Source: CAYJRR01 sp964372275 [NCBI: uncultured bacterium]
Lineage (GTDB): Bacteria; CAYJRR01
Assembly: GCA_964372275.1 (NCBI GenBank)
Contig: CAYJRR010000001.1
Span: 4,556-68,555 of the forward strand
Length of the DNA stretch: 64,000 nucleotides
Direction: 5' to 3'
Shown here: piece after piece, positions 22,395 through 30,455 of the stretch
Layout of the letters: each line of letters starts with the position of its first letter
Position numbering within the stretch: the stretch's first letter is position 1
The notes under the pieces: generated by a model
What the model saw: only the letters and a program-made list of their open reading frames with translations
Database searches by the model: none
Told to the model about the DNA's origin: nothing
Made by a program: the position numbers and the translations under genes

Positions 22395-22886
22395 GTGAGC
22401 CCTCGGCGAAAAATTGCCCTGCTCTCCGAACCGGTGGCGATCGCCGCTTTCCTGGCAGGCGGCCTCGGCGGTCTGCTCCTCGGCATGCAACTCGTTCACG
22501 TCCATCCGCTCATCGGGCTCGTCGCAGGCTGCATCGGCATGCTGGTCGGAAGCATCATCCCGCCGTTCGTGCTCGACCTCGTCATCACTCTCCTTCCGTC
22601 CAGGTGTTCCACATGCGGCGTACGGTCGGCGTACGAGATCGACGGAGGGTGGTTCGCGTGCACGAAATGTGGAGCCCGCTGGCACCTGAACGCCGGGGAC
22701 GTGGGGGCCGATTTCCCTGCGTCCATCGTCCTCACCCGGGCGAAGGTCGTTCGCGCATTGGCACGGCTGCGTGGGACGCCCCACGGCAGAGTCTCGCTTG
22801 CCGCACCCGATGCACCGCCTGACGGAGCCCTCAGCGAGCCAAACCGCGATGGAGCGCTTTCCACGCCCGATACCGACGAGGATTGA
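22395..22886 (+). CDS. Membrane-anchored zinc-ribbon protein with SLSLA/GALS tail (2)
   Basis: A 163-residue protein laid out like its neighbour: two membrane helices (about residues 12-32 and 38-62), a zinc ribbon CSTCG...CTKCG (about 70-92), a helix, and the tail GRVSLAAPDAPPDGALSEP, then DGALSTP. The GTG start is 4 nt after the previous stop, so they are co-transcribed. The two are probably diverged duplicates. The function is unknown. Confidence 0.65.
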   Translation: MSPRRKIALLSEPVAIAAFLAGGLGGLLLGMQLVHVHPLIGLVAGCIGMLVGSIIPPFVLDLVITLLPSRCSTCGVRSAYEIDGGWFACTKCGARWHLNAGDVGADFPASIVLTRAKVVRALARLRGTPHGRVSLAAPDAPPDGALSEPNRDGALSTPDTDED

Positions 22887-22912
22887 GCGCACCCTCGAAC
22901 CGCCTCTACGAA

Positions 22913-22987
22913 TGGCTGGGGAGGGTGGATTCGAACCACCGGATGTCGGCTCCAAAGGCCGATGCCTTACCGCTTGGCGACTCCCCA
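22913..22987 (-). tRNA. tRNA-Gln (anticodon TTG), CCA encoded
   Basis: The minus strand reads TGGGGAG (acceptor), a D-arm with GCCAAGCGGTAAGGC, anticodon stem TCGGC, loop CTTTGGA (anticodon TTG), stem GCCGA, then GGTGG-TTCGAAT-CCACC and CTCCCCA-G-CCA. All stems pair. Glutamine tRNAs with U1-A72 and discriminator G are standard. In related genomes it lies directly between ispE and prs; here ispE is 1 kb away and prs 17.6 kb away. Confidence 0.97.
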
Positions 22988-23017
22988 AGGGACGACGGCG
23001 GAGAATAGCACTTCGCG

Positions 23018-23046
23018 TTGGGGCTCGGAGCGAGAGCGGATACCGT
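23018..23046 (+). promoter_or_regulatory. Promoter of PanE-like gene
   Basis: TTGGGG (23018-23023), 17 nt, TACCGT (23041-23046), then 6 nt to the GTG at 23053. Leaderless arrangement. Confidence 0.4.
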
Positions 23047-23052
23047 CGCGAC

Positions 23053-24030
23053 GTGCGGGCGCTGGTCGTCGGGGCGGGGGCGGTGGGTCGGGTGTACGGG
23101 CGGCATCTCGCGCTCGGCGGGGCGGAGGTCTCCTTCCTGGTGAAGGAGGCGCACCTCGAGGCGTGCCGCCGGGGGTTCACCTTCTACCCGCTCAACCGGC
23201 GAGGGGAGCAGCGGCGGGAGCCGGTCGGGTGGCGGGCGTACGGGCTGCTCGTCGAGAGGGAGATCGCGTCGACGCGATGGGACGAGATCTACCTCGCCAC
23301 CTCCTCGACGGCGCTGCGCGATCGGTGGATCGGGCGCCTCGCCGAGACCGGGGAGGCGACGGTCGTCCTCCTCCAGCCGGGGCCCGACGACCGGGCGCGG
23401 CTCCAGGCGGTCGTCGGGCCGGAGCGCCTGGTGCAAGGAGTGCTCTCGCTCCTCGCCTACGCGGCGCCCCTCCCGGGTGAGACCCGCTTCCCGCGCCCCG
23501 GGATCGCCTACTGGTTTCCGCCCGCGGCGGCGCCGTTCGACGGGCCGCCCGATCGACGCGCCGCGGTGGTGCGCGCGCTGCGCGCCGGCGGCCTCCCGGC
23601 GCGCGCGGCCGCCGACGCGACGCGCGAGGCGGCGTTCGCCACCGCGACGATGATGCCGCTGCTGGTCGCGCTCGAAGCGGCGGGCTGGTCGTTCGCGCGC
23701 CTGTTCTCGGCGGCGGAGCGGCCGCGCCTCCGCACCGCCTTCGCGGCGGCGCGCGAGGCCCGCGCCGTCGTCGCACGCACCCGCGGCCGCCGCCCGCCGC
23801 CGCTGCTCGCGCTCCTCGCCCGCCCTCTCCCCTTGCGGCTGGCGATCGCCGCCGGGCGCCGGACCGTGCCGCTCGACCTCGAGACCTACCTCTCGGTCCA
23901 CTTCACCAAGGTCGGCGACCAGACGCGCGCGCTGATCGGCGACTACCTCGCGCACGCGCGCGCGCTCGGGATCGACGCGCCGAACCTCGAGGCGATCGCG
24001 CGCGAGGCGCCTACTCCCCCTGGGCGATGA
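23053..24030 (+). CDS. Ketopantoate reductase (ApbA/PanE) family protein
   Basis: A 325-residue protein. The N-terminal Rossmann motif is VVGAGAVGRVYGRHLALGGA (about residues 5-24), and the C-terminal domain is helical. SFLVKEAHLEACRRG replaces the usual stretch after strand 2, and the catalytic Lys/Asn positions are not obvious. A true pantothenate role is therefore uncertain and a general NAD(P)-dependent oxidoreductase is possible. The GTG start is supported by the Rossmann motif; the in-frame extension upstream crosses the tRNA and is rejected. Its end overlaps ispE by 20 nt. Confidence 0.75.
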   Translation: MRALVVGAGAVGRVYGRHLALGGAEVSFLVKEAHLEACRRGFTFYPLNRRGEQRREPVGWRAYGLLVEREIASTRWDEIYLATSSTALRDRWIGRLAETGEATVVLLQPGPDDRARLQAVVGPERLVQGVLSLLAYAAPLPGETRFPRPGIAYWFPPAAAPFDGPPDRRAAVVRALRAGGLPARAAADATREAAFATATMMPLLVALEAAGWSFARLFSAAERPRLRTAFAAAREARAVVARTRGRRPPPLLALLARPLPLRLAIAAGRRTVPLDLETYLSVHFTKVGDQTRALIGDYLAHARALGIDAPNLEAIAREAPTPPGR

Positions 24031-24910
24031 AGACGCGGGTGCCGCTGCCCTGAAGGACCGACTCGAGCGCGCGGCGGGCGTCGTCGGCGGCGGGGAGATC
24101 GGGGAAGAGGCCGAAGACGGTCGGGCCGCTGCCGGACATCTGGGCGGCGGCAGCGCCGAGGGAGAGGAGGCGGCCCTTGAGCGTCGCGATCTCGGGGTGG
24201 CGCGCGGAGACGACCGGCTCGAGGTCGTTGCGCAGCGAGCGCACCAGCCCCTCGAAGGTGGAGAGGTCGGCGAACGACTGGGCATCCGCCGGCGCGCGGG
24301 ACGACAACGGAGGGAATCTCGCTTCGTCGAACGCCCACGCGGTCGAGACCTCGAATCCGGGATTGGCGAGGACGTACCACGCCGGCGCGGGGTTCGGCAC
24401 CGGCTCGAGGATCTCGCCGACGCCGCGGCCGACCGCCATCCGCATCGCCTCGCCGCGCGCATCGCGCTCCTTGAGCAGCGCAAGCGTGAAGAACGGAACG
24501 TCGGCGCCGAGGTCCCGCGCGGTGGTCAAGAGCGCGGCGGGACCGATCCCGAGGCCCAACGCTTCGTTGACGGCGATCAAGGTGGCGGCAGCGTCGGAGG
24601 AGCCGCCGCCGAGTCCGCCGCCGACCGGGATCCCCTTGTGCAGGCGGATCGAGACCCCCGCCGCGGAGCCGGCCGTCTCGAGCGCGGCGGCGGCGGCGCG
24701 CCAGGCGAGGTTCCGGTCGTCGTTCGGGACCGTCTTGTCGACGCACGTGAGCTCGATGCCGGTGCGCGGCCTCGTCGCGACCTGCACCAGGTCGGAGAGC
24801 GAGAGGCGATCGAAGACGGTCGTCAGCTCGTGGTAGCCGTCGGGGCGGCGGCCGTGGACGCGCAGGTGCAGGTTCACCTTGGCGCGGGCGCGGAGCGTCC
24901 GTTCGCTCAT
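24011..24910 (-). CDS. ispE: 4-diphosphocytidyl-2-C-methyl-D-erythritol kinase
   Basis: A 299-residue GHMP kinase of the MEP isoprenoid pathway. Visible: RARAKVNLHLRVHGRRPDGYH at the start (substrate Lys and the GYHEL motif), IPVGGGLGGGSSDAAATLIA (the ATP-binding glycine-rich loop, about residues 100-119), ADVPFF, and QMSGSGPTVFGLF near the end. The length is typical. It overlaps the TPR gene upstream by 4 nt (ATGA). Confidence 0.95.
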   Translation of the reverse strand: MSERTLRARAKVNLHLRVHGRRPDGYHELTTVFDRLSLSDLVQVATRPRTGIELTCVDKTVPNDDRNLAWRAAAAALETAGSAAGVSIRLHKGIPVGGGLGGGSSDAAATLIAVNEALGLGIGPAALLTTARDLGADVPFFTLALLKERDARGEAMRMAVGRGVGEILEPVPNPAPAWYVLANPGFEVSTAWAFDEARFPPLSSRAPADAQSFADLSTFEGLVRSLRNDLEPVVSARHPEIATLKGRLLSLGAAAAQMSGSGPTVFGLFPDLPAADDARRALESVLQGSGTRVFIAQGE

Positions 24911-26361
24911 CGGACCGGCTCCGGCGAGGGCGGCGGCTCGTCGTCCGGCGCGCGGTCGAGCAGCAGCTGGAACTCGCGGATCCCGGCGAGCGCGCGCAGC
25001 TCGGGCTGCGCGCGGACCTCGTCGGCGCGGAAGCCGCCGGCGCGCGCGAGACGTCCCAGCCACGCGATCGCCCGCGATCGCTCCCCGCGCGCGGCGTCGA
25101 GGCGGGCCAGGTCGAGCATCGCGCGCGGGTCGACGCGCTCCTCCCGCCCGAGCGGGTCGAGCAGGCGCGCCGCCTCCTCGTACTCCTTCCGGTCGATGCG
25201 CAACCGCCCGGCGAGCTCGCGCGCGGCGGCGTGGTCGGGCTCGGCGCGAAGCACCTCCGCCAGGTCCTCGAGCGCCGCGTCGACCCGGTTCGCGCCGGCC
25301 CTCGCCCGCGCGCGCAGGTGCAGCGCCGGCACGCGCTCCCCGGGATCGAGCGCGCGCGCGAGGTACGGATCGAGGATCTCGATCGCCGGGTCGTACTTCC
25401 CTTCCTCGAAGAGGGCGGCGGCGAGGAGGTAGGTCGCGCGCGCATCGCCCGGACGGCGCGCCAGCGCCTCGCGGAAGCGCGCGGCGGCGAAGGCGGGCTT
25501 GCGCTGCGCCAGGAACGCCTGCCCGACCAGGACGTGCGGCTCGTGGCGCGCCGGCGCGCGGCGCTCCGCTTCGCGCAGAACCTCGAGGGCGCGGTCGAAC
25601 CGCCCCTGGTTCACCAGCATCTCGCCGTAGGCGATCCCGACCTGCGGGTCGAGCGGCGCCCGCTCGTAGGCCTCGGCCAGGACGACCAAGCGGCGCTCGT
25701 ACTCCCGCTTCGTCGCGAGGAGGTCGGCCAGCTCCAACCGCTCGGCGATCGCTCCGGGATTGCGCTCGATGGCGCGGAGGAACCCCGCGACCGCGGCGTC
25801 GACCTCCCCCTTGGCGGCGTGGACGCGCGCCCCGGCGGCCTGCGCCAGGGCGAGGTTCGGATCGCGGGCGATAGCCTCCGTCGCCGCCGCCTCGGCGCCG
25901 GGGAGGTCGCCCCGCTCCAAGGCGAGCATCGCCCGGTTCGCCGCCGGGAGCGCGGAGGCCGGATGGCGCTCCGCGGCGGCGCGGTAGAGGGCGTCGGCCG
26001 CGTCGGCCCGTCCGGCGGCGCGCTCGACGCCCGCGGCCAACATCATCACGGTGAGCGCCGTCGGATCGGCGGCGGTGGCCCGGGCGGCATCGGAGCGCGC
26101 GCCGCCGAGATCGCCCGCGTAGAGGCGCGAGGCCCCCGCCGAGACGCACGCGGCGGCGATCGGCGTCCGCCGCCGACAGGCGCGATCCCAGATCCGGCGC
26201 GCCCCGTCGACATCACCGGAGGCGGCGCGCGCGTCGCCGGCGGCGACCGGATCGCCGGGTCCGCGCGCGAGGTAGGCGGCCACCACCCCCACGGCGGCGA
26301 CGACCGACGCGGCGGCGAGGAGGCGGTGCATCGCGAGAAGGTCGTTGGGAACGCGCGCCAT
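24907..26361 (-). CDS. TPR-repeat protein with N-terminal membrane anchor
   Basis: A 484-residue protein. A hydrophobic segment HRLLAAASVVAAVGVVAAYLA (about residues 11-31) acts as an anchor or signal. Then about 10-12 TPR units run to the C-terminus (for example AIERNPGAIAERLELADLL, QVGIAYGEMLVNQGRFDRAL, ARATYLLAAALFEEGKYDPAI). It probably scaffolds protein interactions at the membrane. Start at MARVPNDLL; a later ATG (MHRLLAAAS) is possible. It is coupled to ispE by ATGA and divergent from the transporter. Confidence 0.75.
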   Translation of the reverse strand: MARVPNDLLAMHRLLAAASVVAAVGVVAAYLARGPGDPVAAGDARAASGDVDGARRIWDRACRRRTPIAAACVSAGASRLYAGDLGGARSDAARATAADPTALTVMMLAAGVERAAGRADAADALYRAAAERHPASALPAANRAMLALERGDLPGAEAAATEAIARDPNLALAQAAGARVHAAKGEVDAAVAGFLRAIERNPGAIAERLELADLLATKREYERRLVVLAEAYERAPLDPQVGIAYGEMLVNQGRFDRALEVLREAERRAPARHEPHVLVGQAFLAQRKPAFAAARFREALARRPGDARATYLLAAALFEEGKYDPAIEILDPYLARALDPGERVPALHLRARARAGANRVDAALEDLAEVLRAEPDHAAARELAGRLRIDRKEYEEAARLLDPLGREERVDPRAMLDLARLDAARGERSRAIAWLGRLARAGGFRADEVRAQPELRALAGIREFQLLLDRAPDDEPPPSPEPVR

Positions 26362-26425
26362 GCGAGCCGGCCGGCGCGGGTGGATCGCCGGCGAATTCGC
26401 GGCGAGACTACCATGGCGAACGCGA

Positions 26426-27775
26426 ATGACCGCCGCCGCGACGATCTTCGTCCTCACCTACGCCGCGATCGGAACGGGCCGCCTCCCGGGTCGGCGGCTC
26501 GACCGGCCCGTCGCCGCGCTGCTCGGCGCGGTGGCGATGGTGGTCTGCGGCGTCCTCCCCGCGTCGCGCGCCTACGCGGCGATCGACGTGCCGACGTTGA
26601 CGCTGCTGCTCGGGCTGATGGTGCTGACGTCGCGGCTCGCGGAGGACGGGCTGTTCACGGCGGTCGCCGGCGCGATCGCCCGCAGCGGCCGCGGTCCGCA
26701 CGCGCTGTTGGCGTCGGTCGTCGTCGCGAGCGGCCTCCTCTCGGCCCTCTTCCTGAACGACGCCGTCTGCCTCCTCTTCACGCCCCTGGTGCTGCGGGTC
26801 GCGCGGCGTTCCGGACTGCCGCCCCTCCCCTACCTGCTCGCTGTCGCGACCGCGTCGAACGTCGGCGGCGCGTGCACCCTGAGCGGCAATCCGCAGAACG
26901 CGCTGATCGGCGTGCAGAGCGGGATCGGCTACGGCGAGTTCCTGCGGCGGCTGGCGCCGGCCTCCTTGCTGGGGCTGGCGCTCACCTACGCGGTGATCGC
27001 CTTCGTCTATCGCCGCGCGCTCGGCGCGGCGGCCGCCGCGTCGCGCACGGGCGCCGCCGCCGGCGCACCGGGCGGCGTACCCTCCGGTCGAGCCATCGGC
27101 GGCGCCGCGGACGGCGGCGGCCTCGACGCCGGCGCGCCTCCGGTCTCGGCCCGCTCGCTCTCGCGCTCGCTCGTCGTGGCGGCGGGGATGCTCGTCGCCT
27201 TCCTGCTCCACGTCGACGTCGGCCTCGCCGCGATCGCCGCCGGCGGGGCGGTCCTGCTCCTCGCCTCCGACGGCCCCCGGGCGGGCGGCCGGCCCGGAGC
27301 CACTCCACCAGAGGGTGCAGGCAGGCCCGAACCGTTCCGTGGCGTCGACTTTCCGCTGCTCGTCACCTTCGCCGGTCTGTTCGTCGTCACCGAGGGCGTC
27401 CGCGCGTCGGGGCTCGCCGATCTCCTCCTGGCCGTGGCGGAGACGCACGGCGCCAGCGACCCGGCGGCGCGGATCGCCGGCATCACCGGGGTCTCGCTGG
27501 TGCTGTCCAACCTCGTCTCCAACGTGCCGGCGGTGATGCTCCTCGGTCCGGTCGTCGCCGCCGGACCGCACCCCACGCTCGGATGGCTGGCGCTGGCGAT
27601 GGGGAGCACCTTCGCCGGAAACCTCACCCTTGTGGGATCGATCGCCAACCTGATCGTGGCGGAGCTGGCCCGCCGCGAATGTCCGATCTCCTTCGTCGAA
27701 TACCTGAAGGTCGGCGTTCCGATCACCGCGGGAACGACGGCGATCGGTCTGCTGGTCCTGATCGCGCAGAGTTAG
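26426..27775 (+). CDS. SLC13/ArsB-NhaD superfamily ion transporter
   Basis: A 449-residue protein with about 10-12 membrane helices. Signature stretches: LTLLLGLMVLTSRLAEDGLF, LSALFLNDAVCLLFTPLV, SNVGGACTLSGNPQNALIG in the first half, and LSNLVSNVPAVMLLGPVV with GSTFAGNLTLVGSIANLIV in the second. This is the inverted-repeat IT-superfamily fold. A long Ala/Gly-rich loop (about residues 205-245) separates the halves. Substrates range from arsenite and dicarboxylates to Na+/H+; none can be assigned. Confidence 0.82.
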   Translation: MTAAATIFVLTYAAIGTGRLPGRRLDRPVAALLGAVAMVVCGVLPASRAYAAIDVPTLTLLLGLMVLTSRLAEDGLFTAVAGAIARSGRGPHALLASVVVASGLLSALFLNDAVCLLFTPLVLRVARRSGLPPLPYLLAVATASNVGGACTLSGNPQNALIGVQSGIGYGEFLRRLAPASLLGLALTYAVIAFVYRRALGAAAAASRTGAAAGAPGGVPSGRAIGGAADGGGLDAGAPPVSARSLSRSLVVAAGMLVAFLLHVDVGLAAIAAGGAVLLLASDGPRAGGRPGATPPEGAGRPEPFRGVDFPLLVTFAGLFVVTEGVRASGLADLLLAVAETHGASDPAARIAGITGVSLVLSNLVSNVPAVMLLGPVVAAGPHPTLGWLALAMGSTFAGNLTLVGSIANLIVAELARRECPISFVEYLKVGVPITAGTTAIGLLVLIAQS

Positions 27776-27854
27776 CGCCCACGCAATCCACAGGGCCATC
27801 GCACCGGAATCGCGCGAATACGAGCGGTTGCCCCGCATCGCGCGGCGAGTATTC

Positions 27855-27882
27855 TTGACGATCCTTCGCGCGGAACTAGATA
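27855..27882 (+). promoter_or_regulatory. Promoter of hsp20-rpoH operon
   Basis: TTGACG (27855-27860), 16 nt, TAGATA (27877-27882). The ATG at 27882 overlaps the -10, which favours the ATG at 27915 as the true start. Confidence 0.5.
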
Positions 27883-27914
27883 TGCCGAAACCGGGGCCGG
27901 ACGACGAGCGTCGA

Positions 27915-28367
27915 ATGAACAGCGAACGTGAAAGCGGAACGGGCGATCCGTTCGCCGACTTCCTCGAGGCGTTCTACAGCGACCCCGAAAAGCCGCTCAA
28001 GTTCCTGCGCAACGTCCTCGACGGCGAGGCGGTCTACAACCCGGCCGTCGACGTGGTGGAGGAGCGGGACCGGGTGACGTTGCTGATCGACCTGCCGGGG
28101 GTCCCCAAGGAGCAGATCGCCGTCGAGTTCGTCGCCGGCGGCGTGGTGCTACGCGGCCGCCGCGCCCCGGCCCCCGAGCCGCACGGATCGCGGCTTCGCC
28201 GCGCCGAGCGCCCGGCCGGCGAGTTCGTGAAGAGCGTTCCGCTCCCCAAGGGGCTGGACGCGGAGCGGGCGACGCTCGCCCTCGAGAACGGCGTGATGAC
28301 CTTGACGATCCCGCGCGCGGAGGGCGCGCGGCGACCGTCGTTGAAAGCGGGATCGAACGAACGATGA
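27915..28367 (+). CDS. Small heat-shock protein (Hsp20/alpha-crystallin family)
   Basis: A 150-residue ATP-independent chaperone. The alpha-crystallin domain (about residues 40-135) has VYNPAVDVVEERDRVTLLIDL, PGVPKEQIAVEF and ENGVMTLTIPR. The usual A-x-x-x-n-GVL is GVMTLTI, and an IXI-like tail is absent. The ATG at 27915 is chosen because an upstream ATG lies within the promoter. Its stop overlaps the start of rpoH (ATGA), so chaperone and heat-shock sigma factor are made from one message. Confidence 0.88.
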   Translation: MNSERESGTGDPFADFLEAFYSDPEKPLKFLRNVLDGEAVYNPAVDVVEERDRVTLLIDLPGVPKEQIAVEFVAGGVVLRGRRAPAPEPHGSRLRRAERPAGEFVKSVPLPKGLDAERATLALENGVMTLTIPRAEGARRPSLKAGSNER

Positions 28368-29431
28368 CCTCCCCGGCAAACGGCGACGACGTGCGCGAAG
28401 AGAGCATCCCCGAGGAGCCGATCGAGCCGGGGCCCGAGGAGATCCTCCTCGACGAGGAGATCGTCGCCCCGGCGGAGGCGGCGAAGCCGGCCGCCGCGCC
28501 GCGCGCGAAGTCGGCGCGGGCGAAGGCGGCCGCGCCCTCCCGCGCCGCCGCCGGACCGGCGTACCAGGGAAGCCTGTCGCTCTACCTCTCCCGCATCAAC
28601 AAGTACCCGGTCCTCGACCGCGAGGCGGAGCTGGCGATCGCCCGGAAGTGGCGGGAGACGGGGGACCCGGAGGCGGCGCAGCAGCTGATCACCTCCAACC
28701 TGCGCTTCGTGGTGAAGATCGCGCAGGAGTACCGCACCTACGGCATCAAGCTCGGCGACCTGATCCAGGAGGGGAACATCGGGCTGATGCAGGCGGTCAA
28801 CCGCTTCGACCCGGACAAGGGCTACCGCCTCATCTCCTACGCCGTGTGGTGGATCCGCGCCTACATCCACAACTTCATCCTCCGCTCGTGGAGCCTGGTG
28901 AAGCTGGGGACGACGCAGGCGCAGCGGCGGCTCTTCTACCAGTTGAACCGCGCCAAGCGCCGCATCTCCGGCCTGCAGGGGAAAGGGGAGACCGAGCGGG
29001 TGCGGATCCTTTCCGAGAAGCTCGACGCGTCGGAGGAGGAGATCCGGGAGATGGAGCGGCGGCTGGCCGGCCGCGATCTTCCGCTCGACGTCCCGATCGG
29101 CGACGACACCGACACCACCTACCTCGACCTCGTCCCGGCGAAGACGCAGAACCAGGAGGAGATGATCGGCGACCGCCAGGAGCGTTCCGTGCTGCGCGAG
29201 AAGGTGACCGGGATCCTGGCCAGCCTCCCCAAGCGCGAGCGCTACATCCTGGAGCAACGAATCCTTTCGGAGAAGCCGATGACCCTGCGCTCGATCGGCG
29301 AGAAGTTCGGCATCAGCCGCGAGCGCGTCCGCCAGCTCGAGACCGCGACGATCGAGAAGATCCGCGCCGAGGTCGCCCCGGAGCTGGGCGTGGAGGTCAA
29401 AGGGCCGGTGCGGCTGCAGATCGACGATTAG
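28364..29431 (+). CDS. rpoH: RNA polymerase sigma-32 type factor
   Basis: A 355-residue sigma-70-family factor with an extra ~65-residue acidic then Ala/Lys-rich N-terminus. Region 2: LITSNLRFVVKIAQEYR, LIQEGNIGLMQAVNRFDP, YAVWWIRAYIHNFILRSW. The RpoH-box-like LVKLGTTQAQRRLFYQLN follows. Region 4: IGEKFGISRERVRQLETATI. The LGTTQAQRRLF signature is typical of heat-shock sigma factors. Coupling to hsp20 suggests possible autocontrol. Confidence 0.92.
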   Translation: MTSPANGDDVREESIPEEPIEPGPEEILLDEEIVAPAEAAKPAAAPRAKSARAKAAAPSRAAAGPAYQGSLSLYLSRINKYPVLDREAELAIARKWRETGDPEAAQQLITSNLRFVVKIAQEYRTYGIKLGDLIQEGNIGLMQAVNRFDPDKGYRLISYAVWWIRAYIHNFILRSWSLVKLGTTQAQRRLFYQLNRAKRRISGLQGKGETERVRILSEKLDASEEEIREMERRLAGRDLPLDVPIGDDTDTTYLDLVPAKTQNQEEMIGDRQERSVLREKVTGILASLPKRERYILEQRILSEKPMTLRSIGEKFGISRERVRQLETATIEKIRAEVAPELGVEVKGPVRLQIDD

Positions 29432-29463
29432 CAGGCGATCGGCAGAGGCGTGCGGCCGGTGGC

Positions 29464-29492
29464 TTGCCGGGGCGCGGGGGGTCGCGTAGGCT
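29464..29492 (+). promoter_or_regulatory. Promoter of PsbP-like secreted protein gene
   Basis: TTGCCG (29464-29469), 17 nt, TAGGCT (29487-29492), 8 nt to the ATG. Leaderless arrangement. Confidence 0.45.
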
Positions 29493-29500
29493 GGTTCTCC

Positions 29501-30070
29501 ATGGCCCCCCCTCTCCTGCGACGCCTGGCGATCGCCACGGGCTGCGTGGCGATGGCGGTGGGGACGGTGGCGGCGGAGACGGCGGTCGCGGCGGCGCCGA
29601 AGAAGGCGGGGCCGGCCGCCGGCGCCATGAAGCGCTTCGAGAACGAGCGCTTTTCCTTCCGCTTCGACTACGACGCGGCGTGGATCCCCTCGATCAAGGA
29701 GGAGGGAGAGTCGGTCACCTGCTCGCTCTCGGCGGGCGAGGTGCTGGTCTCGGTGCAGCGAGATCCGAATCCGAAACACCTCAAGACGCGCGCCGAGCTC
29801 GCCGACGACCACGTACAGACCTGGAAGAACCGCCTCGGTCTCGAGTTCAAGTCGCTGACGCGCGAGGAGACGACGCTCGGCGGCGCGCCGGCGACGGTGA
29901 TCAAGGGGACGGCGAAGCTTTACGACGCGGAGGAGCCGTACCGCCTGCAGCTCTACCTGCTGGAGAAGAACGGCCTGTTCTACGCGATCAAGTACTCCGG
30001 CCTCCACGAGCCCGACCGCCCCTACTGGAGCGGCTTCGAGCGCCTGGTGAAGTCGTTCGAGTTCCGCTGA
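29501..30070 (+). CDS. Secreted PsbP/DUF1795-like protein
   Basis: A 189-residue protein. The signal peptide spans about residues 1-32. The mature domain runs from FENERFSFRFDYDAAW to FERLVKSFEF and has the alternating strand/helix pattern of PsbP/DUF1795-like proteins (GGAPATVIKGTAK, LYLLEKNGLFYAIKYSG). These are periplasmic or surface proteins without a clear enzymatic role. It starts just behind a TAGGCT box. Confidence 0.65.
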   Translation: MAPPLLRRLAIATGCVAMAVGTVAAETAVAAAPKKAGPAAGAMKRFENERFSFRFDYDAAWIPSIKEEGESVTCSLSAGEVLVSVQRDPNPKHLKTRAELADDHVQTWKNRLGLEFKSLTREETTLGGAPATVIKGTAKLYDAEEPYRLQLYLLEKNGLFYAIKYSGLHEPDRPYWSGFERLVKSFEFR

Positions 30071-30082
30071 GCGGCGGACCGC

Positions 30083-30238
30083 TTATCGGGGGCGCTTGGG
30101 GCCGGCGGCGACCGGGACGCGGACGGGTCGGCGGACGTCGAGCAGCCGTTGCAGCTCCTCCAGCGCCCCTTCGACCGCCTCCCGGACGCGGTCGGCCAGC
30201 GACTTACCGGCCTTCGGCTTGGGATCCCGGTCCGACAT
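30083..30238 (-). CDS. Small helical protein of unknown function
   Basis: A 51-residue product. It has a basic start (MSDRDPKPKAGKSLADR), an amphipathic helix (VREAVEGALEELQRLLD), then a short Arg/Pro/Val-rich end. Similar small proteins occur near tol genes in related bacteria as far as I recall, but no function is known. The 208 nt between it and tolQ contain only the tolQ promoter. Confidence 0.45.
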   Translation of the reverse strand: MSDRDPKPKAGKSLADRVREAVEGALEELQRLLDVRRPVRVPVAAGPKRPR

Positions 30239-30418
30239 GCGTAGGACGCCCCCCCGGCTCCGTACCAGTGTAACGAACGGCGTGGGCGCCTGCCGGCGGA
30301 ATTTCGGCGAACCGGAGCGGATTGGGAGGGTCGCCCCGTCGAGCGGCCCGAACGGTCCGGTCGGGCGACGCCGCCCGGGCCTCGGTCCGCGGGGAAAATC
30401 CCTCGCGGTTCCGTGCGG

Positions 30419-30448
30419 TTGACTTCCCGTAGGCGGCTCCCATACGGT
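30419..30448 (+). promoter_or_regulatory. Promoter of tol operon
   Basis: TTGACT (30419-30424), 18 nt, TACGGT (30443-30448). The -10 overlaps a GTG at 30447 and ends 7 nt before the GTG at 30456, so the latter is the likely start of a leaderless message. Confidence 0.5.
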
Positions 30449-30455
30449 GTTCCCC

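Noticed and set aside
23053-24030. Firm assignment as panE of pantothenate synthesis
   Set aside because: The Rossmann motif is clear, but the catalytic Lys and Asn regions are not recognisable and no panB or panC is nearby.
22906-24483. Long minus-strand frame crossing tRNA-Gln and the PanE-like gene
   Set aside because: Shadow frame with Arg-rich composition; it crosses a tRNA and the start of ispE.
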